Assembly (NCBI GenBank): GCA_902774245.1
Contig: CACYHQ010000004.1
Coordinates: 124,001 to 188,000 of the forward strand
DNA: 64,000 nt
DNA from: an uncultured bacterium
GTDB lineage: Bacteria; Verrucomicrobiota; Lentisphaeria; Victivallales; UBA1829
Direction: 5' to 3'
Part shown: in pieces, positions 35,175 to 44,517 of the stretch
Numbering within the stretch: the first letter of the stretch is position 1
Layout of the letters: every line of letters starts with the position of its first letter
Translations under genes and position numbers: made by a program
The notes under the pieces: model-generated
The model's database searches: none
Told to the model about the DNA's origin: nothing
What the model saw: the letters and a program-made list of their open reading frames with translations, nothing else

Positions 35175-36641
35175 ATGAAAATCTTCTGGGTCACCAGCGA
35201 AGCCACTCCCTACGCGAAAACCGGCGGCCTCGCCGACGTCTCCGGCGCTCTGCCGGAAGCCCTCGCCAAACGTGGACACCAGGTCACGGTCTTCATGCCG
35301 TTTTACCGTCAGCAGATGGGGAAACTCAACCTCAAATTCGACGAACGCCTCGACCTCATCGGCGTGCCGTTCGGCCCGAAGATCGAGTGGGCGGGCGTCA
35401 ACATCCTGAAGATCAATAAGAACCTCACGTTCATGTTCCTGGAATACGACCGCTTCTTCGACCGGCCGCGCCTCTACGACTGGGACGGGAAGGAATACGA
35501 CGACAACGCCGAGCGGTTCGCATTCTTCTGCCGCGCCGCCATGGAGGTCGCCGTGCTCCGCAAGCTCAATCCGGACATCCTGCACGTGAACGACTGGCAC
35601 GCCGCGCTGTGCAGCGTGTACCTGAAGAGCGACTACTACCGCACGCTCCCGGCGTTCCAGAAATGCCGCAGCGCCCTCACGATCCACAACATCGGCTACC
35701 AGGGCATCTTCCCGAAGGAGAAGCTGTACTGGACCGGGCTGGGCTGGGACTTCTTCAACTACACCTGCCTTGAATACCACGACTGCGTGAACTACCTCCA
35801 CGGCGGCATCATGACCTCCGACATGGTGAACGCCGTCAGTCCGACCTACGCGTCCGAGATCCTCTCCCCCGAGTACGGATTCGGGCTCGACGCCTCGCTC
35901 CGGCACGTCGCCGCGCGCGGCAGGCTCCGCGGCATCCTGAACGGCATCGACGTGGACGAATGGGATCCCGCGAAGGACAAGACGCTGCCCGCCATGTTCA
36001 CGCCCGATGACCTCTCCGGCAAGGCCGTCTGCAAGGCGGCGCTTCAGAAGCAGTTCGGCCTGAAACAGGATCCCGATGTACCGCTTTTCGCTACGATCTC
36101 CCGTTTCGCCGAACAGAAGGGGCTGGACGTCTTCGCGCGCGGCCTCGAGTATCTCGCACAGAACTTCGACATGCAGTTCGTGGTGATCGGCAGCGGCGAC
36201 ATGTACCTGGAAAACTGGTTCCGCTACCTCGCCGGAAAATTCCCCGGCAAGATCGGCGTGTACATCGGATATGCCAGCCAGGCCACCGCGCACCTCACGG
36301 AGGCGGGCGCGGACTTTTTCGTCATGCCGTCCCGCTACGAGCCCTGCGGACTCAACCAGATGTACAGCATGCGCTACGGCACGCTCCCCATCGTCCGCAG
36401 CACCGGCGGCCTCGCCGACACCGTGATCAACCTCGACAACGACAAGGCCCCCGCGACCGGATTCGTGTTCTGGGACCTCAACTCCATGGCGCTGAACAAC
36501 ACCATCACCTGGGCGGCGAACGTCCGCAAGGCCAAGCCGGACATCTTCAATAAGATGATCCGCCGCGCCATGACTACTGATTTCTCCTGGAACCGCACCG
36601 CCGGGAACTACGAGCGGATGTACGAAGATGCTCACCAGTGA
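35175..36641 (+). CDS. glgA: Glycogen synthase
   Basis: This 488-aa GT5 enzyme extends alpha-1,4-glucan from ADP-glucose. It shows the ADP-glucose site KTGGLADV (Lys15), HVNDWHAAL, NIGYQG, NGIDVDEWDP, and the C-terminal SRYEPCGLNQMYSMRYGTLP with the catalytic Glu, followed by STGGLADTV. The length is normal. AAGGAA precedes the start. It overlaps queA by 14 bp, so translation of the two is probably coupled; glg partners (glgC, glgB) are absent from the window. Confidence 0.95.
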   Translation: MKIFWVTSEATPYAKTGGLADVSGALPEALAKRGHQVTVFMPFYRQQMGKLNLKFDERLDLIGVPFGPKIEWAGVNILKINKNLTFMFLEYDRFFDRPRLYDWDGKEYDDNAERFAFFCRAAMEVAVLRKLNPDILHVNDWHAALCSVYLKSDYYRTLPAFQKCRSALTIHNIGYQGIFPKEKLYWTGLGWDFFNYTCLEYHDCVNYLHGGIMTSDMVNAVSPTYASEILSPEYGFGLDASLRHVAARGRLRGILNGIDVDEWDPAKDKTLPAMFTPDDLSGKAVCKAALQKQFGLKQDPDVPLFATISRFAEQKGLDVFARGLEYLAQNFDMQFVVIGSGDMYLENWFRYLAGKFPGKIGVYIGYASQATAHLTEAGADFFVMPSRYEPCGLNQMYSMRYGTLPIVRSTGGLADTVINLDNDKAPATGFVFWDLNSMALNNTITWAANVRKAKPDIFNKMIRRAMTTDFSWNRTAGNYERMYEDAHQ

Positions 36642-37680
36642 TTTCGACTACGAACTGCCCGAGGAGCTGATCGCGCAGGAGCCTTCGCAGGTCCGCGGCG
36701 CGGACCGCATGCTCGTGCTCGACCCGGCGACCTCGGACGTCTCGATCGGGATGTTCGAATCGCTCCCGGACTATCTGCGGCCCGGCGACGCGATCGTGCT
36801 GAACAACACCCGCGTCATCCCCGCGCGCATGTTCGCACGCAAGGAGTCCACCGGCGCGGAAGTCGAACTGTTCTACCTGAATCCCGACACGGAAGGACGC
36901 TGGATCTGCCTGGCGCGCGGCGCGAAACGCCTCAAAGAGGGAACCGTCCTGCGTCTGCGCACCTCCGGCGGCGAACTCTCCCCATATCGCGTGATGGTCG
37001 CCGGAAAACTTCCCGACGGCTCGTGTGTGATCGACCTCACCGGAAATGACCCGCAGGAGGTTTTCGCCGCCTGCGGACACCTCCCCCTGCCCCCGTACAT
37101 CAAGCGTCCCGACCAGCCGCTCGACAGCGACCGCTACCAGACGATCTACGCGCAGTGCAAGGGCGCGGTCGCGGCCCCGACCGCCGGACTGCATTTCACC
37201 GAAAAGACGTTCGCGGCGCTGAAGGAAAAAGGCGTGGAGCGGATTGAGCTCACGCTTCACGTCGGCGCGGGCACGTTCAAGCCCGTGTCCGAGGACAACA
37301 TCGAAGACCACCCGATGCACGCGGAGTATTTCGTCTTCACGCCGGAGGCCGCCGACCGCCTCAACCGCGTCCGCGCCGCCGGGGGCCGCATCCTCGCCGT
37401 CGGCACCACCTCGCTCCGCACGCTCGAATCCTGCGTGGACGACCACGGCGTCTTCACGCCCCGCACCGGCGAAACGTCCATCTACATCTACCCGCCGTAC
37501 CATATCAAGTCCGCCGACATGCTCCTCACGAACTTCCATCTGCCGAAAAGCACGCTCCTCATGCTCGTGTCCGCGTTCGCCGGCATGGAGCCGATCCGCA
37601 AAGCCTACCGCATCGCCGTGCAGGAACACATGAAGTTCTTCAGCTACGGCGACTGCATGCTCATCACCGGGCGCGTCTGA
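36628..37680 (+). CDS. queA: tRNA preQ1(34) S-adenosylmethionine ribosyltransferase-isomerase
   Basis: The 350-aa enzyme moves the ribosyl group of SAM to 7-aminomethyl-7-deazaguanine at the tRNA wobble base, a step of queuosine synthesis. Motifs include FDYELPEELIAQEP at the start, LNNTRVIPARM, CKGAVAAPTAGLHFT, LHVGAGTFKPV and TNFHLPKSTLLMLVSAFAG. The length is typical. It begins inside glgA and is followed by uvrC 27 bp later. Confidence 0.95.
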   Translation: MLTSDFDYELPEELIAQEPSQVRGADRMLVLDPATSDVSIGMFESLPDYLRPGDAIVLNNTRVIPARMFARKESTGAEVELFYLNPDTEGRWICLARGAKRLKEGTVLRLRTSGGELSPYRVMVAGKLPDGSCVIDLTGNDPQEVFAACGHLPLPPYIKRPDQPLDSDRYQTIYAQCKGAVAAPTAGLHFTEKTFAALKEKGVERIELTLHVGAGTFKPVSEDNIEDHPMHAEYFVFTPEAADRLNRVRAAGGRILAVGTTSLRTLESCVDDHGVFTPRTGETSIYIYPPYHIKSADMLLTNFHLPKSTLLMLVSAFAGMEPIRKAYRIAVQEHMKFFSYGDCMLITGRV

Positions 37681-37707
37681 GCGGACGGAGGGGGAACGGA
37701 GGCGCGC

Positions 37708-39204
37708 ATGTCGAAACTGCATCCCGAGTTCAGGCCGTCGGACATCCCGGACAAGCCCGGCTGCTACATCTACCGCGACCGCTTCGGCACGGTCATCTAC
37801 GTGGGCAAGGCGGCGAACCTGCGGCGGCGCATGAGCCAGTATTTCCAGGACTCGCGCATCCGCACCGCCGACCCGAAACTCCGCTCGCTGATCCACTCCA
37901 TCGCCACGTGGGAGACCATCACGGTCCGCACCGAGGACGAGGCGCTGATCCTCGAATCCCGCCTCATCAAGGAGTACGCTCCGCACTACAACGTCCTCAT
38001 GCGCGACGACAAGCGCTACCTGATGCTGAAGATCGACCCCGCCGAGACCTTCCCGCGCCTCCGGTTCGCCCGCCTCAAGAAGGACGATTCCTGCCTCTAT
38101 TTCGGCCCGTTCCCGAAGGGCGGCGCGCTCCACCTCACCGCCGACTTTCTCGTGCGGCATTTCGGCATCCGCGTATGCCGCTGCGCCGAGCCGGGGCCGG
38201 AGGACCGCGCGCACTGTCTGGCGGGGACCGTCCGCGACTGCTGCCGTCCGTGCGTGGGCGAGGTCACGAAGGAGGAATACGACGAACGCGTGAAGAAACT
38301 GATCGACGTGCTGAACGGGCACATCGGCGAGGTCGCCGCGATCCTGAAACAGCGCATGACCGAGGCCGCCGCGAAACAGCAGTTCGAGAAGGCCGCCAAC
38401 CTCCGCGACGTCGCCGACAACCTCGACTGTCTCTACGCCGGACGCCGCCGCAACCTCGCGAACGTCAGAATCCCGTCCCTCGACACCGGGGAAGGCGCGG
38501 TGAAGGAGCTCGGCGAGGAGCTGTGCCTCCCCGTCATGCCCGAAAACATCGAGTGTTTCGACATCTCGAACATCTCCGGCACGCTCGCCGTCGCCAGCAT
38601 GGTGCATTTCACCGGCGGCCGCCCCGACAAGAAGAAATACCGCCGGTTCCGCATCCGCACGGTCGAGGGGCCGAACGACTTCGCCATGATGAAGGAGGCG
38701 GTCACACGGCATTTCAGCCGCCTCATGGAGGAGGGCCGCCCCCTGCCCGACCTGCTCATGGTCGACGGAGGCAAAGGCCAGCTCTCCAGCGCCATCGACG
38801 CCCTTGTCGCCATTCATTGTCCGCCCTTCCCGATCATCGGCCTCGCGAAAAAACACGAGGAGGTCTTCATCCCCGGCGAATCCGAGTCCATCCGCCTGCC
38901 GCTGGACAGCGCCGCGGTCAAGCTCCTGCAGGCGGTCCGCGACGAGGCGCACCGGTTTGCCATCACCTACCACCGCGAGCTCAGATTAAAAACGATTCGC
39001 GATTCCCTGCTGGACGAGATCGAAGGCATCGGCGAGGCGAGAAAGGCCGCGCTTCTGCGCGAATTCGGGTCCGTCCGCGCGCTCCGAAACGCCACGGCCG
39101 AGGAGATCGCGTCGCGCGTCAGCGGCATCGGCGTTGAGTTCGCGCGCACCATCCGCGACTACTTGGACAAGCACGCCGCCGACGGCTCGGTCGATCCGCT
39201 CTGA
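37708..39204 (+). CDS. uvrC: Short UvrC-like excinuclease subunit
   Basis: The 498-aa protein starts behind GGAGG. It has the GIY-YIG nuclease (GCYIYRDRFGTVIYVGKAANLRRR), a cysteine cluster (CRCAEPGPEDRAHC..CCRPC), the UVR motif (QFEKAANLRDVADNLD, about residues 222-245), the RNase-H-like nuclease with ECFDISNISGT (Asp near 283), MVDGGKGQLSS and RDEAHRFAITYHR, and a tandem HhH end (IEGIGEARKAALLREFG). It is ~110 residues shorter than E. coli UvrC (610). The gap is between UVR and RNase H. The queA-uvrC neighbourhood is housekeeping. The next gene, on the other strand, ends at the adjacent base. Confidence 0.9.
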   Translation: MSKLHPEFRPSDIPDKPGCYIYRDRFGTVIYVGKAANLRRRMSQYFQDSRIRTADPKLRSLIHSIATWETITVRTEDEALILESRLIKEYAPHYNVLMRDDKRYLMLKIDPAETFPRLRFARLKKDDSCLYFGPFPKGGALHLTADFLVRHFGIRVCRCAEPGPEDRAHCLAGTVRDCCRPCVGEVTKEEYDERVKKLIDVLNGHIGEVAAILKQRMTEAAAKQQFEKAANLRDVADNLDCLYAGRRRNLANVRIPSLDTGEGAVKELGEELCLPVMPENIECFDISNISGTLAVASMVHFTGGRPDKKKYRRFRIRTVEGPNDFAMMKEAVTRHFSRLMEEGRPLPDLLMVDGGKGQLSSAIDALVAIHCPPFPIIGLAKKHEEVFIPGESESIRLPLDSAAVKLLQAVRDEAHRFAITYHRELRLKTIRDSLLDEIEGIGEARKAALLREFGSVRALRNATAEEIASRVSGIGVEFARTIRDYLDKHAADGSVDPL

Positions 39205-41217
39205 TTACTTCTTCAGCACCTCAAACAGCGCGCACACTTCGTCGTCGTACAGACAGCGGAAACGTTCCGGATGCGCTTTCGCCGCACGGTACTCCCAGCC
39301 GGGATCCGGCAGGCGTTCCGCATCGTCGCTGAACTCGATATAGAGATAGTCCGCGCCCGCCGCGTCCAGACGCGCGATCCATTCCTCCGCATCGACCGGA
39401 TCCGACCTCATTTCCGCAAGCGATCCGAATTCGTGCGGCTTCAGCGAATTCTTCCTGTTGATCGGGATCGAGACCACACGGTTTCCGGTTGCATCCTCCA
39501 TGAACCCGTAGGAGAACATGGTCCCGATCACCGCCGTCGTCTTCGGACCCTCGTCCTCCGACGCACGGATCACCTGACGGATGCATTCCGCAGGGCCGCG
39601 ACCGAACACCAGCACGTTGCCATGTGCGCGGACGCCGGGGTCAAGTTCCCGCGTCGCCGAGAGGAACGACCCGGCGGGGAAACACAGGACGAGCACAGCG
39701 CAGACCACGCGGCGCATCCAGCGTTCCGGCACGAACATCATCGCCGAGCCGGAGAGCGGGACCAGCACGTATCCGTATTTCGCCGTGACCGGAGAATAAT
39801 AGGCAGCCAACAGAACTGTCAGAACAGCAACGGGAAACACGCGCGGGAAGCGTTCCGCGGCGGGCGTCAGCGCCACGGGCAGCAGCAGGGAATCCGTCAT
39901 GATCCACGGGATGAACTGCCGCGCCTGCGCGATCTCCGGATACACGCTCAACTGAACGGCAAACAATCCGATCAGCGCAAGTGTCAGCAGGATTATCAGA
40001 GCGCGTTCCTGCGTTTTCTTACAGATCAGCACGACTGCGAGCACGGCGAACGGCGCCAGCCCCCACAGGATCCCGCTCGGGATGTTCAGACCCCACGAGC
40101 CGCCGCGGAAGAAGAAGTCCCACGCCTCCGCCGTGAACCCGACCGCGTGCCGTTCGAACTCCAGTCCGGCGTTGAAAATCGGCGGGATGCGCACGGGGTA
40201 GAACGGATTGCCCGTGACGATCCAGCTCCGCAAGTAGAACGGCGCAGCGAAGATGACAGACATGACCGCGGACACGACAACGCATTTGCGCGCGTCCGGC
40301 TTCCGCACGAAGTAATACGCCATGACAGCCAGAGCGAGGACCGGCGCAAGCATCAATCCGGTCAGCTTGATCGAGGCGGCGATCCCGAACAGGATCCCCG
40401 CCCCCAGGCACGATGGCACGTGACGGAGGGACGCCCCGGCGCACAGCAGCGCGAGTCCGGCGGTCAGATATCCGCCGTTCAGCACGTCCGTGTACGCCAT
40501 CGCGGCGTTGCCGGAGACCATGCTCGTGAACATGACCAGCGCGGCGGACGCGAGGCACGCCGTCCGCGACGCCCCGAACAAATTGCCCAGCACGCAGACA
40601 GCTCCGGCGTTCAGCATCAGCGCCCACACCTGCAACAGGCACGCGAAATCCGCGCTCCCCGGCGTCGGCGCCATCAGAAAACAGTACAGCATTTCCCCGT
40701 ACGCCGGGTAGTATTCGCATGTATAGCCCGGGACCGGAACATACGCCAGACTGCCGTCCAGAAGCCACATCGCCGGGAAATACAGGTGGTAGAAAAACGT
40801 GTCCGTCCCGAGGTGCGCCGCGAAACACGACATGCTCAAAATGACCGTCCCGCACAACAGCAGCCCGAAACAGAACTTTTCCTCACGCAGCTTCAGGAAA
40901 AAAGCAGGATTTGTCGAAGCGGACACCTGTCCTTCCTCTCCGTCATTCTTCTGCACGCGCCGCGCGATCCAGTACAATCCGACCGAAAACACCAGACAGC
41001 ATATCTCCACGGAAAAGACCGAAAGGCATCCCAGCGTCCCTGGCACCCCCACGGACGCCAGCATAATCGCCGTGCCGTACGCCGCCGCAAGCAGGAAACG
41101 TTCCGCCGCTCCGAGCACAGGCGACCGCGCGGCATTCCACGCCGCAAGCATCGCGACCGAAACGGGGATGGCCGCGAACAGGAAGAAAAGGACTTTGCAG
41201 AGAAACAGGATCAGCAT
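39205..41217 (-). CDS. Multi-pass membrane protein, GT-C glycosyltransferase-like
   Basis: The 670-aa protein has about 12 membrane helices. An acidic loop with TDTFFYHLYFPAMWLLDGS and YTCEYYPAYGEMLY follows the third or fourth helix, as in PMT/ArnT-like GT-C enzymes that use polyprenyl-phosphate sugars; IKLTGLMLAPVLALAVM and PFYLRSWIVTGNPFYP are also typical. The C-terminal ~130 residues are soluble (ADYLYIEFSDDAERLPDPGW). The donor and acceptor are unknown; an O-antigen or protein-glycosylation role is possible. It stops one base after uvrC ends, tail to tail. Confidence 0.7.
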   Translation of the reverse strand: MLILFLCKVLFFLFAAIPVSVAMLAAWNAARSPVLGAAERFLLAAAYGTAIMLASVGVPGTLGCLSVFSVEICCLVFSVGLYWIARRVQKNDGEEGQVSASTNPAFFLKLREEKFCFGLLLCGTVILSMSCFAAHLGTDTFFYHLYFPAMWLLDGSLAYVPVPGYTCEYYPAYGEMLYCFLMAPTPGSADFACLLQVWALMLNAGAVCVLGNLFGASRTACLASAALVMFTSMVSGNAAMAYTDVLNGGYLTAGLALLCAGASLRHVPSCLGAGILFGIAASIKLTGLMLAPVLALAVMAYYFVRKPDARKCVVVSAVMSVIFAAPFYLRSWIVTGNPFYPVRIPPIFNAGLEFERHAVGFTAEAWDFFFRGGSWGLNIPSGILWGLAPFAVLAVVLICKKTQERALIILLTLALIGLFAVQLSVYPEIAQARQFIPWIMTDSLLLPVALTPAAERFPRVFPVAVLTVLLAAYYSPVTAKYGYVLVPLSGSAMMFVPERWMRRVVCAVLVLCFPAGSFLSATRELDPGVRAHGNVLVFGRGPAECIRQVIRASEDEGPKTTAVIGTMFSYGFMEDATGNRVVSIPINRKNSLKPHEFGSLAEMRSDPVDAEEWIARLDAAGADYLYIEFSDDAERLPDPGWEYRAAKAHPERFRCLYDDEVCALFEVLKK

Positions 41218-41250
41218 CTCAAGTGTTCCGTTATATTGATGTGGTTTTAT

Positions 41251-41278
41251 AGTATAGTTCTCCCCGTGCTTTTTTCAA
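41251..41278 (-). promoter_or_regulatory. Promoter of the GT-C-like gene
   Basis: On the reverse strand there is TTGAAA, 16 bp, TATACT, 34 bp before the start. Confidence 0.68.
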
Positions 41279-41344
41279 GTCGTTTTCCGCATTATTCCGC
41301 GTTTTCGCGATCCCCGGCACGGTTTTCTCCGCGGATCAGGTTGA

Positions 41345-41508
41345 GGGCACCTCTATTAATTGGTCTTCGGAGGCTTTTCGCATCTGGGCAAATTCCAATT
41401 GGTAAGATTTTCGGTGGTTACCTTCAGGTAGCCACTCTCAAATCTTCCTGCATTGTCCTGTTTGCCCATCTGTGGAAAATCCTTCCGCTCGAATTAATAG
41501 AGATACCC
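41345..41508. mobile_element. MITE-like 164-bp imperfect inverted-repeat element
   Basis: The left end GGGCACCTCTATTAATT matches the inverted right end GGGTATCTCTATTAATT at 15 of 17 positions. Similarity continues inward: GGGCAAA at 41386 against TTTGCCC at 41461, and a central palindrome around ACCTTCAGGT at 41420-41429. TTGA stands directly outside both ends (41341-41344 and 41509-41512), as a 4-bp target duplication would. There is no coding frame. It fills most of the 41279-41582 gap. Confidence 0.65.
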
Positions 41509-41536
41509 TTGAAAAAAGGCATTTCCGTGCTATTGT
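41509..41536 (+). promoter_or_regulatory. Promoter of the Nif11-domain gene
   Basis: TTGAAA, 16 bp, TATTGT, with GTGC before the -10. The first four bases of the -35 box are the right-hand TTGA copy of the adjacent inverted-repeat element. Confidence 0.7.
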
Positions 41537-41582
41537 ATCTCATACTACATTCATTCAACATCCATATGAAAGGATTTTTACC

Positions 41583-41870
41583 ATGTCTATCGAACTCGCA
41601 AAAGCATTCTGTGTCCGCCTCATGTCCGACGACGAATTCCGCGACGCCATCGGCCGCGCCGCCTCCGCCAAGGAGATCGCCGACCTCGTCGCCGCCAACA
41701 ACTACACGTTCACCAAGCACGACCTCCTGAAAGTCGTCAGCGACCTCTCCGGCAAGAAGATCGACATGGAACACCTCTCCGCCATGATCTGCGAGGTCTA
41801 CGAGGAAGAGATCAAGACTGAAGGCGGCTCCGCAGATGCCGTTGCCGAGTGGCTTGCATCCCTCCAGTAA
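41583..41870 (+). CDS. Nif11-domain small protein
   Basis: The 95-aa protein (ATG at 41583 after AAAGGA) matches the Nif11 leader-peptide domain over residues 1-70 (MSIELAKAFCVRLMSDDEFR, AKEIADLVAANNYTFTKHDL). In RiPP precursors this leader ends at a Gly-Gly and is followed by a modified core. Here GG stands at 81-82 and the remaining 13 residues (SADAVAEWLASLQ) have no Cys and only one Ser of note. No lanthionine synthetase, cyclodehydratase or peptidase-ABC gene is nearby. It may be an orphan precursor or a non-RiPP use of the fold. Confidence 0.82.
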   Translation: MSIELAKAFCVRLMSDDEFRDAIGRAASAKEIADLVAANNYTFTKHDLLKVVSDLSGKKIDMEHLSAMICEVYEEEIKTEGGSADAVAEWLASLQ

Positions 41871-42483
41871 TCCGTTTATTCCCCTCCGGCGGACCGTGTC
41901 GGCACGATCGGAAAAGGACGCGTATTCCCCGCAGAACGGACTGACGGAAGCTCCGTTTGATCCGGCGGATTACGCCCGTCAGGAGCATCCCTCGTCCATG
42001 GAAGACGAAACTCCGGACGGGGACGTCGAATCATCCGCATCTGTTCCCCGTTGGTTTCTGCAGATTAAAAGCCGCTGGCGGGATGTTTTGGCATGGTCCT
42101 TTGCCGTTCTCCTGCTGGTGCGGATTGCCGTCGCGTTTTACTTCGCGGAATTCTGGATCGGCTATCTTCCGCAGTTCGGCCTGCTCGCGCTTCTGACCGC
42201 CGAACTCTTTTTTTCCAAAGACCGCTGTATTTCCCTGGTCTCCTGCATCCTTCTTGTTGACAGCCTCATAGCGGACGGCTATCATCTGTTTACATACAGA
42301 GCTGTATACCACCATAGACTCGAACTCAACTGGCCGTATGATGACCGCATCCAGATCGCGCTGGTGACGCTCGGGCTTGTTTTAATCGTGTGGAGAGATA
42401 GGTCCATCCCCAGGTTGGTCACGGCCGTTCCGCTCCTGGGTATCTTCCTCGTTCTCTTTGTGATCATAATCGCCAGCCTCTGA
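41836..42483 (+). CDS. Small membrane protein of unknown function
   Basis: The 215-aa frame overlaps the end of the Nif11 gene by 35 bp. The first 70 residues are hydrophilic and Pro/Ser-rich. Four hydrophobic segments follow (VLAWSFAVLLLVRIAVAFYF, IGYLPQFGLLALLTAELFF, CISLVSCILLVDSLI, LVTAVPLLGIFLVLFVIII). A start at 41998 (MEDETPDG, with AGGAG 12 nt upstream) is equally possible and avoids the overlap. No family is recognised. Co-transcription with the Nif11 gene suggests they work together, perhaps as transporter or immunity partner, which is a guess. Confidence 0.6.
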   Translation: MPLPSGLHPSSNPFIPLRRTVSARSEKDAYSPQNGLTEAPFDPADYARQEHPSSMEDETPDGDVESSASVPRWFLQIKSRWRDVLAWSFAVLLLVRIAVAFYFAEFWIGYLPQFGLLALLTAELFFSKDRCISLVSCILLVDSLIADGYHLFTYRAVYHHRLELNWPYDDRIQIALVTLGLVLIVWRDRSIPRLVTAVPLLGIFLVLFVIIIASL

Positions 42484-42484
42484 A

Positions 42485-42505
42485 CGGCGACATTGCTCCG
42501 CCGTA
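42485..42505 (+). terminator. Weak terminator-like hairpin
   Basis: ACGGCG pairs with CGCCGT; a T-run appears 11 nt later (CCCTTTTTTC). Confidence 0.35.
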
Positions 42506-42555
42506 AGAAAAGCCCTTTTTTCTCCGGATTCTCCTCGGAAACATTCGCGCGCGCA

Positions 42556-42584
42556 TTGCATTTTTATAAAAGCTGTGCTATATT
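42556..42584 (+). promoter_or_regulatory. Promoter of typA
   Basis: TTGCAT, 17 bp, TATATT, with GTGC directly before the -10. Confidence 0.75.
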
Positions 42585-42630
42585 ATAGTTTATATTTGTT
42601 TTTCAACGCTTTTCACAAACACAGACACTT

Positions 42631-44460
42631 ATGCAGAACATCAGAAACATCGCCATCATCGCGCACGTGGACCACGGCAAAACGACCCTCGTCGACGAGA
42701 TCATCCGCCAGGCCAAGCTCTTCCGCGAAAACCAGGAAATGCACACCTGCTTCCTCGACAGCAACGAACTCGAACGCGAACGCGGTATCACGATCCTCGC
42801 GAAAAACATCAGCGTGAACTACCGTGACACCAAGATCAATATCATCGACACTCCCGGCCACAGCGATTTCGGCGGCCAGGTGGAACGCGTCCTGAACATG
42901 GCGGACGGCGTCCTGCTGCTGGTCGACAGCGCCGAAGGCCCCCTGCCCCAGACGCGTTTCGTGCTGGACAAGGCGCTGAAGCTCAAACTCCGCCCCATCG
43001 TGATCATCAATAAGATTGACCGTCCCGACGCCCGCCCGCAGGAGGTCCTGAACGCCGTTTACGACCTTTTCATCGACCTCGACGCGACCGAGGAACAGCT
43101 CGAATTCCCCGTGCTCTACGCCAGCGGACGCGATGGCTGGGCCACCACCGACCTCGAAAAGGGATCCCGCGACTCCATTCTCCCGCTCATGGACGCGATC
43201 ATCGACCATATCCCGCCGCCGCCCTTCAACGAAGGCCCGGCGCAGATCCAGATCACCACGCTCGACTACAACGACTACGTGGGCCGCATCGGCATCGGAC
43301 GCGTCCACCGCGGCACGCTCTCCCTCGACAAGCCGCTCTGCCAGATCAAGCGCGACGGCCAGACGTTCCAGACGTCGATCAAGCAGCTCTTCGTATTCGA
43401 AGGCATCTCCCGCAAGGAGGTCCGCGAGGTCCCGTGCGGCGACCTCTGCGCACTCGTCGGCGTCGAGCACATCGACATCGGCGACACCATCGCCGACGCC
43501 GCCGCGCCGGAGGCCCTGCCCCCGATCTCCATCGACGAGCCCACACTCTCCATGATGTTCCGCGTGAACGACTCCCCGTTCTTCGGGCAGGAAGGCAAGT
43601 TCATCAGCAGCCGTCACATCCGCGAACGCCTCCTGAAGGAAGCCGAACGCGACGTGGCGCTCCGCGTGGAGGAAGGCGACGGCGACAGCTTCAAGGTCAG
43701 CGGACGCGGCGTGCTCCACCTCGCGATCCTCATCGAGACCATGCGCCGCGAAGGCTACGAGCTCACGATCACCAAGCCGCACGTCATCATCAAGGAGATC
43801 GACGGCGTGAAGAACGAGCCGATCGAGGAGCTCACGGTCGACGTCGACGGGACCGCCGCCGGAAAGGTCATTGAGATCGTCGGCCTCCGCCGCGGCGAGA
43901 TGATGAAGATGGAACAGCACGGTTCGCGCCAGCTGCTCGAATTCATGATCCCCACGCGCGGCATCATCGGCCTCCGCAGCAAGGTCATGACCGCCACCGC
44001 AGGCGAAGCCATCATCTCCCACCGCTTCGACCACTACGAGCCCATGAAGGGCGACGTGCCCAGCCGCACGAACGGCGTGATGGTCAGCATGGGACGCGGC
44101 AAGGCCGAAGCCTACGCCATCGACGCCCTCCAGCTCCGCGGCACGTTCTTCATCGACCCCGGCGTGGAGACCTACGAAGGCATGATCGTCGGCTCCCACT
44201 GCACCGACGACGACCTGGAGGTCAACCTCCAGAAGGCGAAGAAGCTCACCAACATGCGCGCCGCCGGCTCCGACCGCAACCTCAAGATCGCGCCCGCCGC
44301 GAAGCTCTCGCTCGAGGAGGCGCTCGAATACATCGAAGACGACGAATACGTCGAGGTCACCCCGCTCAACATCCGCCTCCGCAAGAAATACCTCACTTCG
44401 CTCGAACGCCGCCGCATCCGCGGCCGCATGCTGAAGGGCGAGGCCGAGGGCGCCGAGTAA
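42631..44460 (+). CDS. typA: Ribosome-associated GTPase TypA/BipA
   Basis: This 609-aa translational GTPase binds the ribosome and aids 50S maturation and stress growth. The G motifs are [10 protein letters not shown], the switch region [16 protein letters not shown] and [11 protein letters not shown]-like domains III and V and the BipA-specific C-terminal domain ([38 protein letters not shown]) follow. The length is normal. There is no Shine-Dalgarno sequence in the 12 nt before the ATG. It is followed 57 bp later by the ABC-F gene. Confidence 0.96.
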   Translation: MQNIRNIAIIAHVDHGKTTLVDEIIRQAKLFRENQEMHTCFLDSNELERERGITILAKNISVNYRDTKINIIDTPGHSDFGGQVERVLNMADGVLLLVDSAEGPLPQTRFVLDKALKLKLRPIVIINKIDRPDARPQEVLNAVYDLFIDLDATEEQLEFPVLYASGRDGWATTDLEKGSRDSILPLMDAIIDHIPPPPFNEGPAQIQITTLDYNDYVGRIGIGRVHRGTLSLDKPLCQIKRDGQTFQTSIKQLFVFEGISRKEVREVPCGDLCALVGVEHIDIGDTIADAAAPEALPPISIDEPTLSMMFRVNDSPFFGQEGKFISSRHIRERLLKEAERDVALRVEEGDGDSFKVSGRGVLHLAILIETMRREGYELTITKPHVIIKEIDGVKNEPIEELTVDVDGTAAGKVIEIVGLRRGEMMKMEQHGSRQLLEFMIPTRGIIGLRSKVMTATAGEAIISHRFDHYEPMKGDVPSRTNGVMVSMGRGKAEAYAIDALQLRGTFFIDPGVETYEGMIVGSHCTDDDLEVNLQKAKKLTNMRAAGSDRNLKIAPAAKLSLEEALEYIEDDEYVEVTPLNIRLRKKYLTSLERRRIRGRMLKGEAEGAE

Positions 44461-44517
44461 GGCGCGGAGAACATAACACTTCCGACGCATTCCCGCTGAA
44501 ACGACGAAGACGGCCCC

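Noticed and set aside
37708-39204. uvrC as a pseudogene because it is short
   Set aside because: The frame is intact, has a good RBS, and all catalytic motifs are retained.
41583-41870. Nitrogen-fixation gene
   Set aside because: The Nif11 name is historical; the domain is a leader-peptide fold and no nif genes are in the window.
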